From: GCA-2684655 sp045105235
GTDB lineage: Bacteria > Planctomycetota > UBA1135 > UBA2386
Direction of reading: 5' to 3'
Length of the DNA: 64,000 nucleotides
NCBI GenBank assembly: GCA_045105235.1
Contig: JBGCDH010000021.1
Span: forward strand, 29,166 to 93,165
A program made the translations under genes and the position numbers. Positions within the stretch are counted from its first letter, which is position 1. Each line of letters begins with the position of its first letter. Positions 18,634-27,628 of the stretch are shown here, in pieces. The notes under the pieces were generated by a model. That model was given only the letters and a program-made list of their open reading frames with translations. It was not told the DNA's origin and did not search any database.

Positions 18634-19338
18634 ATGGCCAACAGCAAAGTAGCACTCATCACAGCAGGCGGCAGCGGCATGGGCGCAGCAGCCGCGCGAC
18701 GGCTGGCGAGCGACGGCTACCACATCGCCGTCCTCTCCTCATCCGGCAAGGGCGAAGCATTGGCCAAGGAGCATGGCGGTATCGGCGTCACGGGATCCAA
18801 CCAGTCGGACCTCGACCTGAAGCTGCTCGTCGACCAATCGATCGAGCGCTGGGGACGCGTCGACGTGCTCGTCAACAGCGCGGGACACGGCCCGCGCGCC
18901 GGTGTTTTGGAGCTCACCGACGACGACTGGCACAAGGGGCTTGAGGTCTACTTCCTCAACTGCGTACGCGCCACGCGTCTCGTAACGCCCATCATGCGAA
19001 AGCAGCAATCCGGGTCGATCATCAACATATCAACGTTCGCGGCTTTCGAACCAGACCCGACGTTTCCAACATCTGGCGTTTTCCGCGCAGGCCTCGCGGC
19101 GTTCTCAAAGCTTTTCGCCGACCAGCACGCGGGCGACAACATCCGCATGAACAACGTACTCCCAGGCTTCATCGACAGCTTGCCGGAGAAGGCCGAGTTC
19201 AAGGAGCGCATCCCGATGGGCCGCTACGGAAAATCCGAAGAGATTGCCGACGTGATCGCGTTTCTGGCATCCGACGGCGGCGGCTATATCACCGGCCAAA
19301 ACATCCGGGTCGACGGCGGCATCACACGCTCGGTGTAG
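18634..19338 (+). CDS. Short-chain dehydrogenase/reductase (SDR) without the YxxxK pair
   Basis: A 234-residue Rossmann protein. The nucleotide-binding motif T-A-G-G-S-G-M-G (residues 10-17), the N-S-A-G motif, and the C-terminal YITGQNIRVDGG are classical SDR features. The catalytic Tyr-x-x-x-Lys is absent: after the serine strand (NIST) the helix reads F-P-T-S-G-V-F-R-A-G-L-A-A-F, so neither Tyr nor Lys is in place. I recall a group of annotated SDRs with the same PTSGVFRAG version, so this is probably a subfamily trait. Catalysis by the normal mechanism is doubtful. The gene ends 2 bp before the convergent kinase gene. Confidence 0.88.
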   Translation: MANSKVALITAGGSGMGAAAARRLASDGYHIAVLSSSGKGEALAKEHGGIGVTGSNQSDLDLKLLVDQSIERWGRVDVLVNSAGHGPRAGVLELTDDDWHKGLEVYFLNCVRATRLVTPIMRKQQSGSIINISTFAAFEPDPTFPTSGVFRAGLAAFSKLFADQHAGDNIRMNNVLPGFIDSLPEKAEFKERIPMGRYGKSEEIADVIAFLASDGGGYITGQNIRVDGGITRSV

Positions 19339-19340
19339 CG

Positions 19341-20936
19341 CTAAGTGACCGTGTCGCCAGCCGACTTGCGCGACAGCATCTGCCGGACTTTGGCCGTCAG
19401 TTCGTTCGGTGAAAACGGCTTGGGCAAGCAGCTAGCCGCCTCTCCAAGGGCCGCATGATGCCGGTAATCTCCGTAGCCGCTCGTGAACAAGAACGGCACC
19501 GAACCGTCGCAGGTACGCAGCTGGCTGCGTAGCTCATCACCAGCCGCGCTCGGTAACAACATATCACAAATGACCAGGTCGAAGGCCGCCGACGATTCAT
19601 CCGCAAGACGCACCGCGGCCGCACTGTTGCTGGCCTCGGTCACTTCATAGCCATCGTTGCGAAGGCTGCGCGCGATGAAGGTGCGCACAACCTCTTCGGA
19701 TTCGATCACGAGCAGCTGCCGGCTTGGCGCGTCGACAGCATCTGCGCCGGTTTCTCCTACCGACGCCACCAACGCCTCCGCTTGGACCAGGGTCTGCGGC
19801 AGGTAAATCCGAAACAACGCTCCCTCGCCAAGGCGACTCTCCACCTCGATGCTACCGCCGAACTGGTGCACGGTCCCGAACGTCGTCGAGAGGCCCAGCC
19901 CGGAGCCGCTGTCGGCATCTTTGGTCGTGAAAAACGGATCGAATACATGAGGAAGCACGTCAGGTGAAATCCCAGCGCCGTCATCCTCAAACTCAATGCA
20001 AACGTAGCTGCCCGGCACGACACCGAGCCGCTTCGCAGCCAATGCATGCAACGTCGCGTCACGCACGCGAAGTTGCAGCGTACCGCCATCATGCATGGCG
20101 TCGCGCGCGTTGAGCATCACGTTGACAAACGCCTGCTCAAGCGCTGCTGCGTCGACCAATATCCGCCCCTTCCCGCGGATGTCGGCCCGCACCTGCACAG
20201 ACGACATCATCGGGCCAGCGAGCAACTCGCGGGCGCTCTTGAGAACGGCACCGACCTCGACAACGCCCGGGGCCGACGGGCTGCGACTGCCAAACGCCAG
20301 CAGCTGGGTCGTCATCTGCCGAGCCGTTTCACTGGCGCCGAGGATGCAGCGCATATGCGACTGAATACCAGCATCGCGGCTCTCAGCTTCGGCGAGGCCG
20401 CCATAGCCCATGATCACGGTCAACAGGTTGTTGAAGTCCTGCGCGATGCCCGCGGACATGCGGCCGAAGGCCTCCATACGCTGCGCGTGGCGAAGCTGCG
20501 CCTCCAAGAGCATGCGTTCGCGCCGCTCGGCGTAGTAGTCCATGACGTGGTGTACAGCCGGCACCAAACGCGTCAGGTTCTCTTTGAGGATGTAGTCGTC
20601 GGCCCCCATTTTGAGCGAATCGACGGCCGTCTCTTCGTCGATCGAGCCCGTAACGACGAGGAACGGGATCTCCTGATCCATCTCGCCTTGCAGCTCACGG
20701 AGCCGAGACAGTGCCTGCATCGCGCCGAACCCAGGCATCGTGAAGTCACTGAGAACGATGTCGAAGGGCTCTTGGCGGAGCGCGGACTCGAATGCATCCA
20801 GCCGCTCGACGACTTGGTGGGACACAATATCGAAGCCGCCCTGGCCAAGCTCGAAGAGCATGATCTCGGCATCCTCGGGACTGTCCTCGCAGATCAGGAC
20901 GCGCAGCGCGGCGAGAGGGGAATCAACTTCATCCAT
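19341..20936 (-). CDS. Hybrid two-component protein: receiver / histidine-kinase-like core / receiver
   Basis: A 531-residue cytoplasmic protein. Receiver 1 (about 11-135) has the acidic pair (CEDS), phospho-acceptor D64 (VLSDFTMP) and K118 in YILKENL. The central part (about 145-385) has a dimerisation helix and a complete HATPase (N-box LNARDAMHDGG, FEDDGAGIS, GSGLGLS). The phosphate-accepting residue of the H-box is changed: it reads G-I-A-Q-D-F-N-N-L-L with Gln166 (codon CAG) where this family has His. Receiver 2 (about 410-530) keeps the Asp in VICDMLLP and the Lys in LPKPF. Start MDEVDS is preferred over a longer frame beginning MLLLCC. It is encoded beside another two-component pair. 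No output domain is present. Confidence 0.88.
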   Translation of the reverse strand: MDEVDSPLAALRVLICEDSPEDAEIMLFELGQGGFDIVSHQVVERLDAFESALRQEPFDIVLSDFTMPGFGAMQALSRLRELQGEMDQEIPFLVVTGSIDEETAVDSLKMGADDYILKENLTRLVPAVHHVMDYYAERRERMLLEAQLRHAQRMEAFGRMSAGIAQDFNNLLTVIMGYGGLAEAESRDAGIQSHMRCILGASETARQMTTQLLAFGSRSPSAPGVVEVGAVLKSARELLAGPMMSSVQVRADIRGKGRILVDAAALEQAFVNVMLNARDAMHDGGTLQLRVRDATLHALAAKRLGVVPGSYVCIEFEDDGAGISPDVLPHVFDPFFTTKDADSGSGLGLSTTFGTVHQFGGSIEVESRLGEGALFRIYLPQTLVQAEALVASVGETGADAVDAPSRQLLVIESEEVVRTFIARSLRNDGYEVTEASNSAAAVRLADESSAAFDLVICDMLLPSAAGDELRSQLRTCDGSVPFLFTSGYGDYRHHAALGEAASCLPKPFSPNELTAKVRQMLSRKSAGDTVT

Positions 20937-21022
20937 GGTGCGAGCGCAGCATAGCAGAAGCACGCGCCTCGTGAGCGGAGTGCATGAACATCGCCTTAAG
21001 GGACGGTCCGACTGCGCCGCGG

Positions 21023-21451
21023 CTACGTTGGCACTTCATTGTGGTTGAGCCAGTAGACACCGAGCTGGCGCACAACAGCCTGAAAGTCCGCCACTCCAAC
21101 TGGCTTGACCAGATAGCTGTTGGCGCCCAAGCGGTAGGCGGCGTGCACATCAGGAGTCTCCTTAGACGACGTCAAGAATACTACTGGCACCGAACGCCAG
21201 CGCGGCTGCGACCTCAAAGCCTGCAAAACTTCGAGCCCCGAACGCTTTGGTAGCTTGAGATCCAGCAAGACGAGCTTTGGCAGGTCACGAGGAACCGCGG
21301 CGGCACGGCTCTTTTCGGGGCGAAGCCTCTCGACAGCCTCAGCGCCATCGCGTGCGATCTCGACATCGTCGCGCGCACAGATGCCAGCAAGCACATCGAG
21401 GATCATCTCGCGATCCTCAGGATCGTCTTCGACCAGTAGGATCTCAGTCAT
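21023..21451 (-). CDS. Rcp1-like single-domain response regulator
   Basis: A 142-residue stand-alone receiver: acidic cluster LLVEDDPEDRE, phospho-acceptor in VLLDLKLPKRSG, Thr/Ser in VVFLTSS and Lys in YLVKPVG. The sequence style (LKLPKRSGLEVL, NSYLVKPV) is that of the Rcp1/phytochrome-associated group. Its start codon overlaps that of the divergent sensor kinase (CAT 21449-21451 against ATG 21450-21452). The kinase is of the phytochrome-like class that commonly pairs with such regulators, so the two are probably partners. With no output domain it would act by protein contact or as a phosphate relay, for example to the hybrid protein at 19341. Confidence 0.9.
   Translation of the reverse strand: MTEILLVEDDPEDREMILDVLAGICARDDVEIARDGAEAVERLRPEKSRAAAVPRDLPKLVLLDLKLPKRSGLEVLQALRSQPRWRSVPVVFLTSSKETPDVHAAYRLGANSYLVKPVGVADFQAVVRQLGVYWLNHNEVPT
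21437..21442 (+). promoter_or_regulatory. Candidate -10 box (TAGGAT) 7 nt before the kinase ATG
   Basis: TAGGAT, 7 nt, ATG at 21450. It lies inside the coding region of the divergent response regulator. Confidence 0.3.
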
Positions 21452-24400
21452 GTCAGTGGATCGGGTTCGTCAGCAGGCCAGCATTCTCGCTGCCGTGCTT
21501 AGCTTTGCAATGCTGCTACTGTGCGGACGAAGCACAACAGCACAGCTCCCTCCTGCTGAGGGCCTGCAGCAAGCAAGGCCGATCGTGCTGCTCGGCGATG
21601 CGGCGCACCGCCCGCTCCAGTTTCTCGACAACGGCGTGCCGCGCGGCCTCTACGTCGACATGCTCGCCGCCATCGGCAAAGCCATCGGCCGCGAGATCCA
21701 GTTCGAGCTGTTGCCCTGGGGGCAGCCGACCGAACGCTTCGACAAGCAGATTGGCGACGGTATTGGCGGAGTCATCGTGACGGCTGGAAGGCGTTGGCGC
21801 TACGCGTTTTCGTTGCCGTTCGCGAACATCGAACTCAGCCTCTTTACGCGTGACGACTTCGCCGTCGACGGCGAGCCGGCGGATCCAGCAGCTCTGCGCA
21901 ATCGCCCCGTCGCAGTCGCGGCATCCGGGATGTTGGGCCAGATTCTCAGGCGCAACGGCTTCACCGACGTGCGCGAAGCGCCAAGCCATCGTGCCGGCTT
22001 CAAGATGGTCGCCACCGGCGAAGTCGATGCCATGGCGGCACCGCGCTGGAGCGGCGCCATGGCAGCGCGCAGCGCCGGCATCGACTCGATCCAGCCGCTT
22101 GACCAACCGCTCGCGAATCTACCCGTTGCGATCGCGCTGCGGCGCGGCGACGCCCTCATTGAGGACCTCGACCGCGGCATCCAAATTGCCCGAAACAGCG
22201 GCGCCCTGCAGCAGATCCGTGAACGCTGGCGCGTCGTACAAGCTCAATCGCTACCGCAGCGGGCGTCGCACATTGTCAGCAGCTGGAGCCGGTCAGAAGG
22301 CCTGCCCGTCGACTCGGTCTATCGGATCATGCGCGATCGCAGTGGCTACTTGTGGGTTGCCACGTCCGGTGGCGTGGTGCGATTTGACGGCCAGCGCTTC
22401 ATCGATCCGGACGACTCCGGAACACTCCCGCGCGCCCATACAACCGCGCTGCACGAAGGCCATGATGGCACCATCTGGGTCGGCACGATCGAGCACGGCG
22501 TGTTCCGAGGATCGGACAATAGCTTTTCACGTGTCCCTGGCATCGCCAGCGGCAGCAAGCACTGGATCCGCGATGTGCTCACGGCCAAAGATGGCGTGCT
22601 GGCACTCGCCGTCGACTTGTATCGCATCGATCCTGAAACAGGCGAGGCCTCGCTATGGGCCAAACTACCCGACGACGGCAACCCCATTGGCCTAGACGCT
22701 GACTCTCAGGGCAATGTATGGCTGCGTACGTCGAAGGCGCTCTACCGGTATCGCGATCGCACATTCGAACACGTTGCCGACGGCCCCATCGACGCACTGG
22801 CATTCTCCCCTACTGGCACCGTCTTCGGGGCAAGCCACCTGGGCCTCATGCGGCTACAGCAGGACGGCTGGCAAGACTGCCGACTGCGTCCCGTGACGAG
22901 CGTGCAGGACGTCGCCTTTGATCCGCGCGGCGGCATTTGGCTGGCAACCGAGCGCGGCATCTTACGAGGCCCGCCCCCCGCGCTGATCGGCGGCACAGTC
23001 GCAACAGAGTTGGTACTCGCTGAGCCCGTGCGCCAGCTCCTTGCCGACCGCGACAACACGGTTTGGGCGGCACCGCTTGCGGACGGTCTGCGACAGCTCG
23101 AGAGCTCCTCGGTGGCGCGCATGGACGCCTGGCCCGGCATCGTAAGTATGTGCAAGGGTCCAGAAGCCGGCGTCGTCTTCGCGACATCCGAAGGCGTGCT
23201 GCTGGCCGATGCGGGCGGCATCCGCCAATGGCAGCCCAGGATCCGGGCGGCCCGGGGGTCGGTGCGATCCGTTGCGGTATGCACGGACGCGACGATGCTG
23301 GTCGCGTGCGGCAGCAGCATCTTTCGCATCGACGGTGCCGAGTGGCAGCTTGTCGATACAGCGAGCGCATCGAAAGGCGGACTCGGCGTTGTCACAGCCG
23401 GCCCCGCATCAGAATGGGCCGCCGTCGGGAGTTCGCTGTTGCGGCTACGCGGCCTCGCCAGTGAGGCCGCCGCAGAGCTTCCGAAGGAGCCGACGATTCT
23501 GGCCGCAGCCGGCAACGACGTCTGGATCGGCACCGCGCAGACCGTTCAGCTCTATTGCGACGGCAAACTGGAGCCGCCCCTCCAAACCGATGCCAGCGTT
23601 CGACAAGTCTACGTCGACGCGCATGGCGAAGCGTGGGTTGCAACCTACGGACGCGGTCTGTTTCGAATCGGCAGCAGCAAGGTCACGCACTACACAACGC
23701 GGGTCGGCCTTGGCCACGACGCACTGCAAGGTGTTGCCGAAGACGACCACGGCTTCGTTTGGATCAACAGCAATGACGGCGTGTTTCGCATCGCGCGGTC
23801 GGAGCTCGACGCGTTCGCCGAGGGACGTCTCGCACGTATCGAGAGTGAGCAATTTCGAACCCCCGAAGGCAACGGGGCCGCCACGGCGTGTCAAGACAGC
23901 CGTGGCCAGCTTTGGTTTGCGACAACACGCGGGTTGGCGACGATCGATCCCCAGCGCGCCGAGGCGCCGACCGCGGACGTTCCAACCGTCATCGAAGCCG
24001 CGTGGTGCAACGGAACGCCCCACAATCCAAAGATCCCACTCATGGCCCCACCTGGCGGCGCTGCGGAACTCCGGATCACCTACGCGGGATTGAAACTGAA
24101 CGCGTCGGACCAAGTTCGCTATCGATACCGCCTCCGCGGCTACCACAAGCAATGGATTGAGGCAGGTAGCAGCAGACTGGCAACCTTCGCCGAGGTGCCG
24201 AGCGGGGACTATGAGTTTGAGGTGCAAGCCGGCCTTCGCTCTCGTAGATGGACGTCGCAACCGAGCCGGCTTGCGATCCACGTGCAGCCAGCACTGCATG
24301 AGCGGGTTTGGTTTCGGCTCGCCGCCCTAGTCGCTGCACTGGGCGCCATCTGGTTGCTGCACCGTGCGCTCGTTCGTTCGATTGCCGCCCGCAACCGTCG

Positions 24401-25139
24401 CCTCGAAGGCGCCGTGGTGCGCCGCACAACAGAGCTCCGCGAAGCCAACAAGGAGCTTGAGGCATTTACATATACTGTCTCACACGACTTGCGCGCGCCG
24501 TTGCGCCACATCAGCCATCACGCCCACATACTCGGCCGACAGCTGCCCGACACGGGCGACGAAGACACCACAACCAAGCTACGGAACCGGATCGCGGGCA
24601 TCGACCGCTCCTCCCGCCGCATGGCGCAGCTGATTGACGACCTGTTGACCCTCTCGCGTCTATCGCGCCGCGAAGTTGTTCGCGAGCCGATCGACAGCGC
24701 AGGCATGGTGACCAGCGTTTGGGATGAGTTGACCCAGGTCGGCAAGGTCGGCAGCTCATCGCGTGAGGCACTCAAGCTAGACGAGCTGCAAGACGTCGAA
24801 GCGGATCGCAAGCTGCTGCGGCACGTCTGGCTCAACCTGCTGGACAACGCGCTAAAGTACAGCTCCACGCGTGAAGCCGCGCTCATCGAGGTTACGAGCG
24901 AAAGTCGCTCGGGCAGGGTCTGGTTCGTCGTGCGCGACAACGGTGTCGGCTTCGACGAAGCCTTCGCCGACAAACTTTTCGTCGCATTTGAGCGCCTGCA
25001 CAGTGAGAGCGAGTTTTCTGGCAGCGGCGTCGGCCTCACAATCTGTGAGCGCATGGTCCTCAAACACGGCGGCGAAATCACAGGTTCGGCAACCGTCGAT
25101 TTGGGCGCCTGCTTCGCCTTCACCGTCGATCCTGCCTAG
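21450..25139 (+). CDS. Membrane histidine kinase with periplasmic SBP-like domain, two-component propeller and Y_Y_Y domain
   Basis: A 1229-residue sensor. After a signal peptide (about 1-33), residues about 36-270 are a solute-binding-protein family 3 domain (PLQFLDNG...GLYVDMLAAIGKAIG, typical of amino-acid-type binders). About 285-890 contain two-component-system propeller repeats (DRSGYLWVATSGGVVRFDG, DHGFVWINSNDGVFR). A Y_Y_Y domain (about 895-945) leads to one membrane helix (about 952-975). The cytoplasmic kinase has an intact H-box S-H-D-L-R-A-P-L-R (His1012), the N-box LLDNALKYS and G-box GSGVGLTI, of the phytochrome-like class. The SBP module plus propeller suggests binding of a small ligand and a polymer-derived ligand. 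The start overlaps the divergent regulator start. Confidence 0.9.
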   Translation: MSVDRVRQQASILAAVLSFAMLLLCGRSTTAQLPPAEGLQQARPIVLLGDAAHRPLQFLDNGVPRGLYVDMLAAIGKAIGREIQFELLPWGQPTERFDKQIGDGIGGVIVTAGRRWRYAFSLPFANIELSLFTRDDFAVDGEPADPAALRNRPVAVAASGMLGQILRRNGFTDVREAPSHRAGFKMVATGEVDAMAAPRWSGAMAARSAGIDSIQPLDQPLANLPVAIALRRGDALIEDLDRGIQIARNSGALQQIRERWRVVQAQSLPQRASHIVSSWSRSEGLPVDSVYRIMRDRSGYLWVATSGGVVRFDGQRFIDPDDSGTLPRAHTTALHEGHDGTIWVGTIEHGVFRGSDNSFSRVPGIASGSKHWIRDVLTAKDGVLALAVDLYRIDPETGEASLWAKLPDDGNPIGLDADSQGNVWLRTSKALYRYRDRTFEHVADGPIDALAFSPTGTVFGASHLGLMRLQQDGWQDCRLRPVTSVQDVAFDPRGGIWLATERGILRGPPPALIGGTVATELVLAEPVRQLLADRDNTVWAAPLADGLRQLESSSVARMDAWPGIVSMCKGPEAGVVFATSEGVLLADAGGIRQWQPRIRAARGSVRSVAVCTDATMLVACGSSIFRIDGAEWQLVDTASASKGGLGVVTAGPASEWAAVGSSLLRLRGLASEAAAELPKEPTILAAAGNDVWIGTAQTVQLYCDGKLEPPLQTDASVRQVYVDAHGEAWVATYGRGLFRIGSSKVTHYTTRVGLGHDALQGVAEDDHGFVWINSNDGVFRIARSELDAFAEGRLARIESEQFRTPEGNGAATACQDSRGQLWFATTRGLATIDPQRAEAPTADVPTVIEAAWCNGTPHNPKIPLMAPPGGAAELRITYAGLKLNASDQVRYRYRLRGYHKQWIEAGSSRLATFAEVPSGDYEFEVQAGLRSRRWTSQPSRLAIHVQPALHERVWFRLAALVAALGAIWLLHRALVRSIAARNRRLEGAVVRRTTELREANKELEAFTYTVSHDLRAPLRHISHHAHILGRQLPDTGDEDTTTKLRNRIAGIDRSSRRMAQLIDDLLTLSRLSRREVVREPIDSAGMVTSVWDELTQVGKVGSSSREALKLDELQDVEADRKLLRHVWLNLLDNALKYSSTREAALIEVTSESRSGRVWFVVRDNGVGFDEAFADKLFVAFERLHSESEFSGSGVGLTICERMVLKHGGEITGSATVDLGACFAFTVDPA

Positions 25140-25146
25140 ACCCGCG

Positions 25147-25821
25147 TCAACGGATCGAATCTCCCGCCACCTTCCGATACGCGCGCATCCCCTCCTGGCG
25201 TGACCAAGTCAGCAGCACCGCGCCGAAGTCGGCGTTGCGACGAAACATCTCGCAGTAGAGCTCTTCTTCGGTTGGCCACGGATAAGCAAAGACCAGATCA
25301 AAGTCGTCGAGATCGAAGCCGAGTTCGTTGTAAGCGTCAGGCGCACCAAAGACCGTGCGCGTCTCTAGGTCGAAGAAGTCGTCGCCATCGAAACTCGCAG
25401 GCACGAAACTGCCATGTGCCAGTGTCGCTTGCAGCTCGTGTTCGCCCAGCAGCTCATTGGCTGCGATGACGAGATCTCGATCGATCTCGATTCCATAGGC
25501 GTCGAGTCCGAGCAGCTCCGAAAAGCCGGCAACTACGCCAAAGCCGCTCCCCCACTCCAGCAGCCGGCGCGCGTCCGCGTGCTGGTGCCGGATCGCAGAA
25601 AGCGCGTGCCAGACCTGCTCGTAGTGGCTCGGGATGAAGCCGATGCCGGCCTGGTGCTCGTCCCGCGCAAACCAACGATCGATGCGGCTCTGCGCGCTGG
25701 CCAAGAATCCGGCTGCGCGTGGCGGCAACGGTCCCTCTTCGATCACAAGCTCCAACGGCACAAGTCGCACGGCCCTCAGGCTAGCCGCTCGCAGCGATCC
25801 CTGACCGCTTGGCGAACCCAT
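25147..25821 (-). CDS. Class I SAM-dependent methyltransferase-like protein
   Basis: A 224-residue protein with a Rossmann motif I, L-L-E-W-G-S-G-F-G (about 87-95), followed by an acidic strand end YGIEID (about 108-113) that would bind the SAM ribose. The later DLVFAYPWP (about 177-185) sits where the post-motif IV substrate loop is expected. Closest in style to histone-methyltransferase-DOT1-like or class I bacterial methyltransferases; the substrate is unknown. The gene is convergent with the sensor kinase, with 7 bp between stops. The 266 bp upstream of it (25822-26087) show no gene or clear motif. Confidence 0.7.
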   Translation of the reverse strand: MGSPSGQGSLRAASLRAVRLVPLELVIEEGPLPPRAAGFLASAQSRIDRWFARDEHQAGIGFIPSHYEQVWHALSAIRHQHADARRLLEWGSGFGVVAGFSELLGLDAYGIEIDRDLVIAANELLGEHELQATLAHGSFVPASFDGDDFFDLETRTVFGAPDAYNELGFDLDDFDLVFAYPWPTEEELYCEMFRRNADFGAVLLTWSRQEGMRAYRKVAGDSIR

Positions 25822-26087
25822 AAATCCCCAAACAAACTCGGGCCAACCCCGGCCCAGATGTCGCAGCTAGTGGTGTGAAGCAGACATATGCCGCCTTCTG
25901 CGTGAGCTGGCAGCCGTGCTCGCAAGGCGAGTCACCACAGGTCTATCGGTGGCTAGGTCGCGGACGGCCCACCCCCTAGAACCAACGCAGCGAGCGCTGT
26001 TGGCGGCCGCGCATTTGGCGGTAGACTTCGTCTTCACTCCACTATCGCGCTTCTCGTTTTCGTTCAGCTGAGCGCCGCGCCATCGAG

Positions 26088-27512
26088 TCAAACTCGATAG
26101 TCTTCTTTGCGCAGGCTGTGGGCCTTCATCTTGGAATACAAACTGCGCGCATCGATGCCGGCCCGACGCGCCGTTTCACTGATGCGGCCTCGCGTCTCCT
26201 TCAACACCCCTGATAGGTAGGCACGCTCGTGCGCGCTGTTCCAGGCATTGCGGGACTCGGCCAATGGCCGTTGCAGCCAAGACTCGTCGAGCGCTGACAA
26301 AGACTCTTCAAACTGCCGTGCCACTGCCGCAGGCGGCTCAGGCTGCGCCGCCGCGATCAAAACTTCCGGCAGGTCTTCCGTCTGGATTCGATCACCGTCG
26401 CAAAGCAACACAGCTCGCTCGACGACGTTGATCAGCTCTCGAATATTGCCTGGCCAACTGTAGGCACTCAGCACGTCCATGGCTTCCGTTGAGATCGAGT
26501 TGGCCATGGTTGGCATCTGCGCCTTGAACTGCTGGAAGTAGGCTTCCACCAGCATGGCGATGTCTTCCTTGCGTTCGCGCAGAGGTGGAATCTCGAGTGC
26601 CACGACGCTCAATCGGTAGTAGAGATCCGATCGGAACCGCTTCTCCGTGATTTCGGTAGCGAGGTCCCGATTCGTCGCGGCCAGGATGCGCACATCGATG
26701 GGCAGAGCTTCTTCGCCACCAATCCGCTGGATCGTGCGTTCCTGGATCACGCGCAGCAGCTTCACCTGCAGGTGCACCGGCATCTCACCGATCTCATCGA
26801 GGAAGATCGTGCCTCGGTGCGCTAGCTCAAAGTGGCCACGGTGGGCCCGCACGGCACCGGTGAAGGCACCACGCTCGTGGCCGAACAGCTCCGTCTCGAG
26901 CAGCGCTTCCGGCACGGCTCCGCAGTTGAGCACGATGAAGGGGGCATCCGCACGGGGGCTCTGCGAGTGGATGGCGCGCGCAAGCCGCTCCTTGCCGACT
27001 CCGGTCTCCCCGAGGATCAGCACCGTGCTCGTCGATCGGCTGACCTTCCGCGCGACGTGCAAAAACTTGCTCATGCTCGGGCTGCTGCTCAGGAAGTCGC
27101 CGAAAGTATCGTCCGCATCCTCCACCTCCCGCCGCAGCTGCAAAGCGTCCCGCCGACGCTGAATAAGAGCTTCCAGAACTTCTCGAAACGCCGCATCGGG
27201 CAACTCGTCGGAGATCACCGCGAGGCATCCCGCCGCGAGCATTTCGGCGCGCTTCGCGGCGTCAATCGTGGCTGAGACCACCAGCAGCGCGGGCCTCGAC
27301 GCCGTCTGGCGGAGCGCCCGAATGACGTCCTCTGCCGGCATCAGAAGGGACTCCGCATCCGCGACCACAAGGTCGCAGTCAACGCGGCCAATCTTCTGCA
27401 GCCAGTCGAGCGACACCAGCTGCGCAAGCACGGTGTCCGGCCCCTCAGCCAGCTCGATGAGCCGGTGGCGCAGATTGGCATCGGTGACTGCTAGGACGAG
27501 ACGGGCGAGCAT
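26088..27512 (-). CDS. Sigma-54-dependent transcriptional activator with degenerate receiver
   Basis: A 474-residue bacterial enhancer-binding protein. Residues 1-120 have a receiver-like fold but lack the paired acidic residues at the first strand end (LVLAVTDANL); the Asp of VVADAES remains. The AAA+ domain (about 141-375) has Walker A G-E-T-G-V-G-K-E (168-175), the sigma-54-contacting G-A-F-T-G-A loop (215-220), Walker B G-T-I-F-L-D-E and the R-fingers of the family. The Fis-type helix-turn-helix is at the C-terminus (RISETARRAGIDARSLYSKMK). It is divergent from the ATP-grasp/GGT operon, 116 bp away, whose upstream region holds a full sigma-54 consensus: this protein is the obvious candidate regulator. 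Confidence 0.93.
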   Translation of the reverse strand: MLARLVLAVTDANLRHRLIELAEGPDTVLAQLVSLDWLQKIGRVDCDLVVADAESLLMPAEDVIRALRQTASRPALLVVSATIDAAKRAEMLAAGCLAVISDELPDAAFREVLEALIQRRRDALQLRREVEDADDTFGDFLSSSPSMSKFLHVARKVSRSTSTVLILGETGVGKERLARAIHSQSPRADAPFIVLNCGAVPEALLETELFGHERGAFTGAVRAHRGHFELAHRGTIFLDEIGEMPVHLQVKLLRVIQERTIQRIGGEEALPIDVRILAATNRDLATEITEKRFRSDLYYRLSVVALEIPPLRERKEDIAMLVEAYFQQFKAQMPTMANSISTEAMDVLSAYSWPGNIRELINVVERAVLLCDGDRIQTEDLPEVLIAAAQPEPPAAVARQFEESLSALDESWLQRPLAESRNAWNSAHERAYLSGVLKETRGRISETARRAGIDARSLYSKMKAHSLRKEDYRV

Positions 27513-27597
27513 GTAAGCACGCAGACCTTAGGGCCGCAGCAAGGGACCCGCCATGGCAACCTCGCCCGACTGCTGCCTTGGCCCCTGCCGCTCAGCA

Positions 27598-27614
27598 CTG
27601 GCACGGCGATTGCT
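27598..27614 (+). promoter_or_regulatory. Sigma-54 (-24/-12) promoter of the ATP-grasp operon
   Basis: CTGGCACGGCGATTGCT matches every defined position of the published sigma-54 consensus YTGGCACGrNNNTTGCW, with GG and GC in correct spacing. It points to the operon and lies between it and a divergent sigma-54 activator gene. The predicted start (about 12 nt after the -12 GC, near 27625) would leave only about 4 nt before the ATG at 27629. Confidence 0.75.
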
Positions 27615-27628
27615 CTCACACAGCCATC

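Noticed and set aside
25867..26091. Short minus-strand frame in the gap before the sigma-54 activator
   Set aside because: No homology-like order and no start signals; base composition alone explains it.
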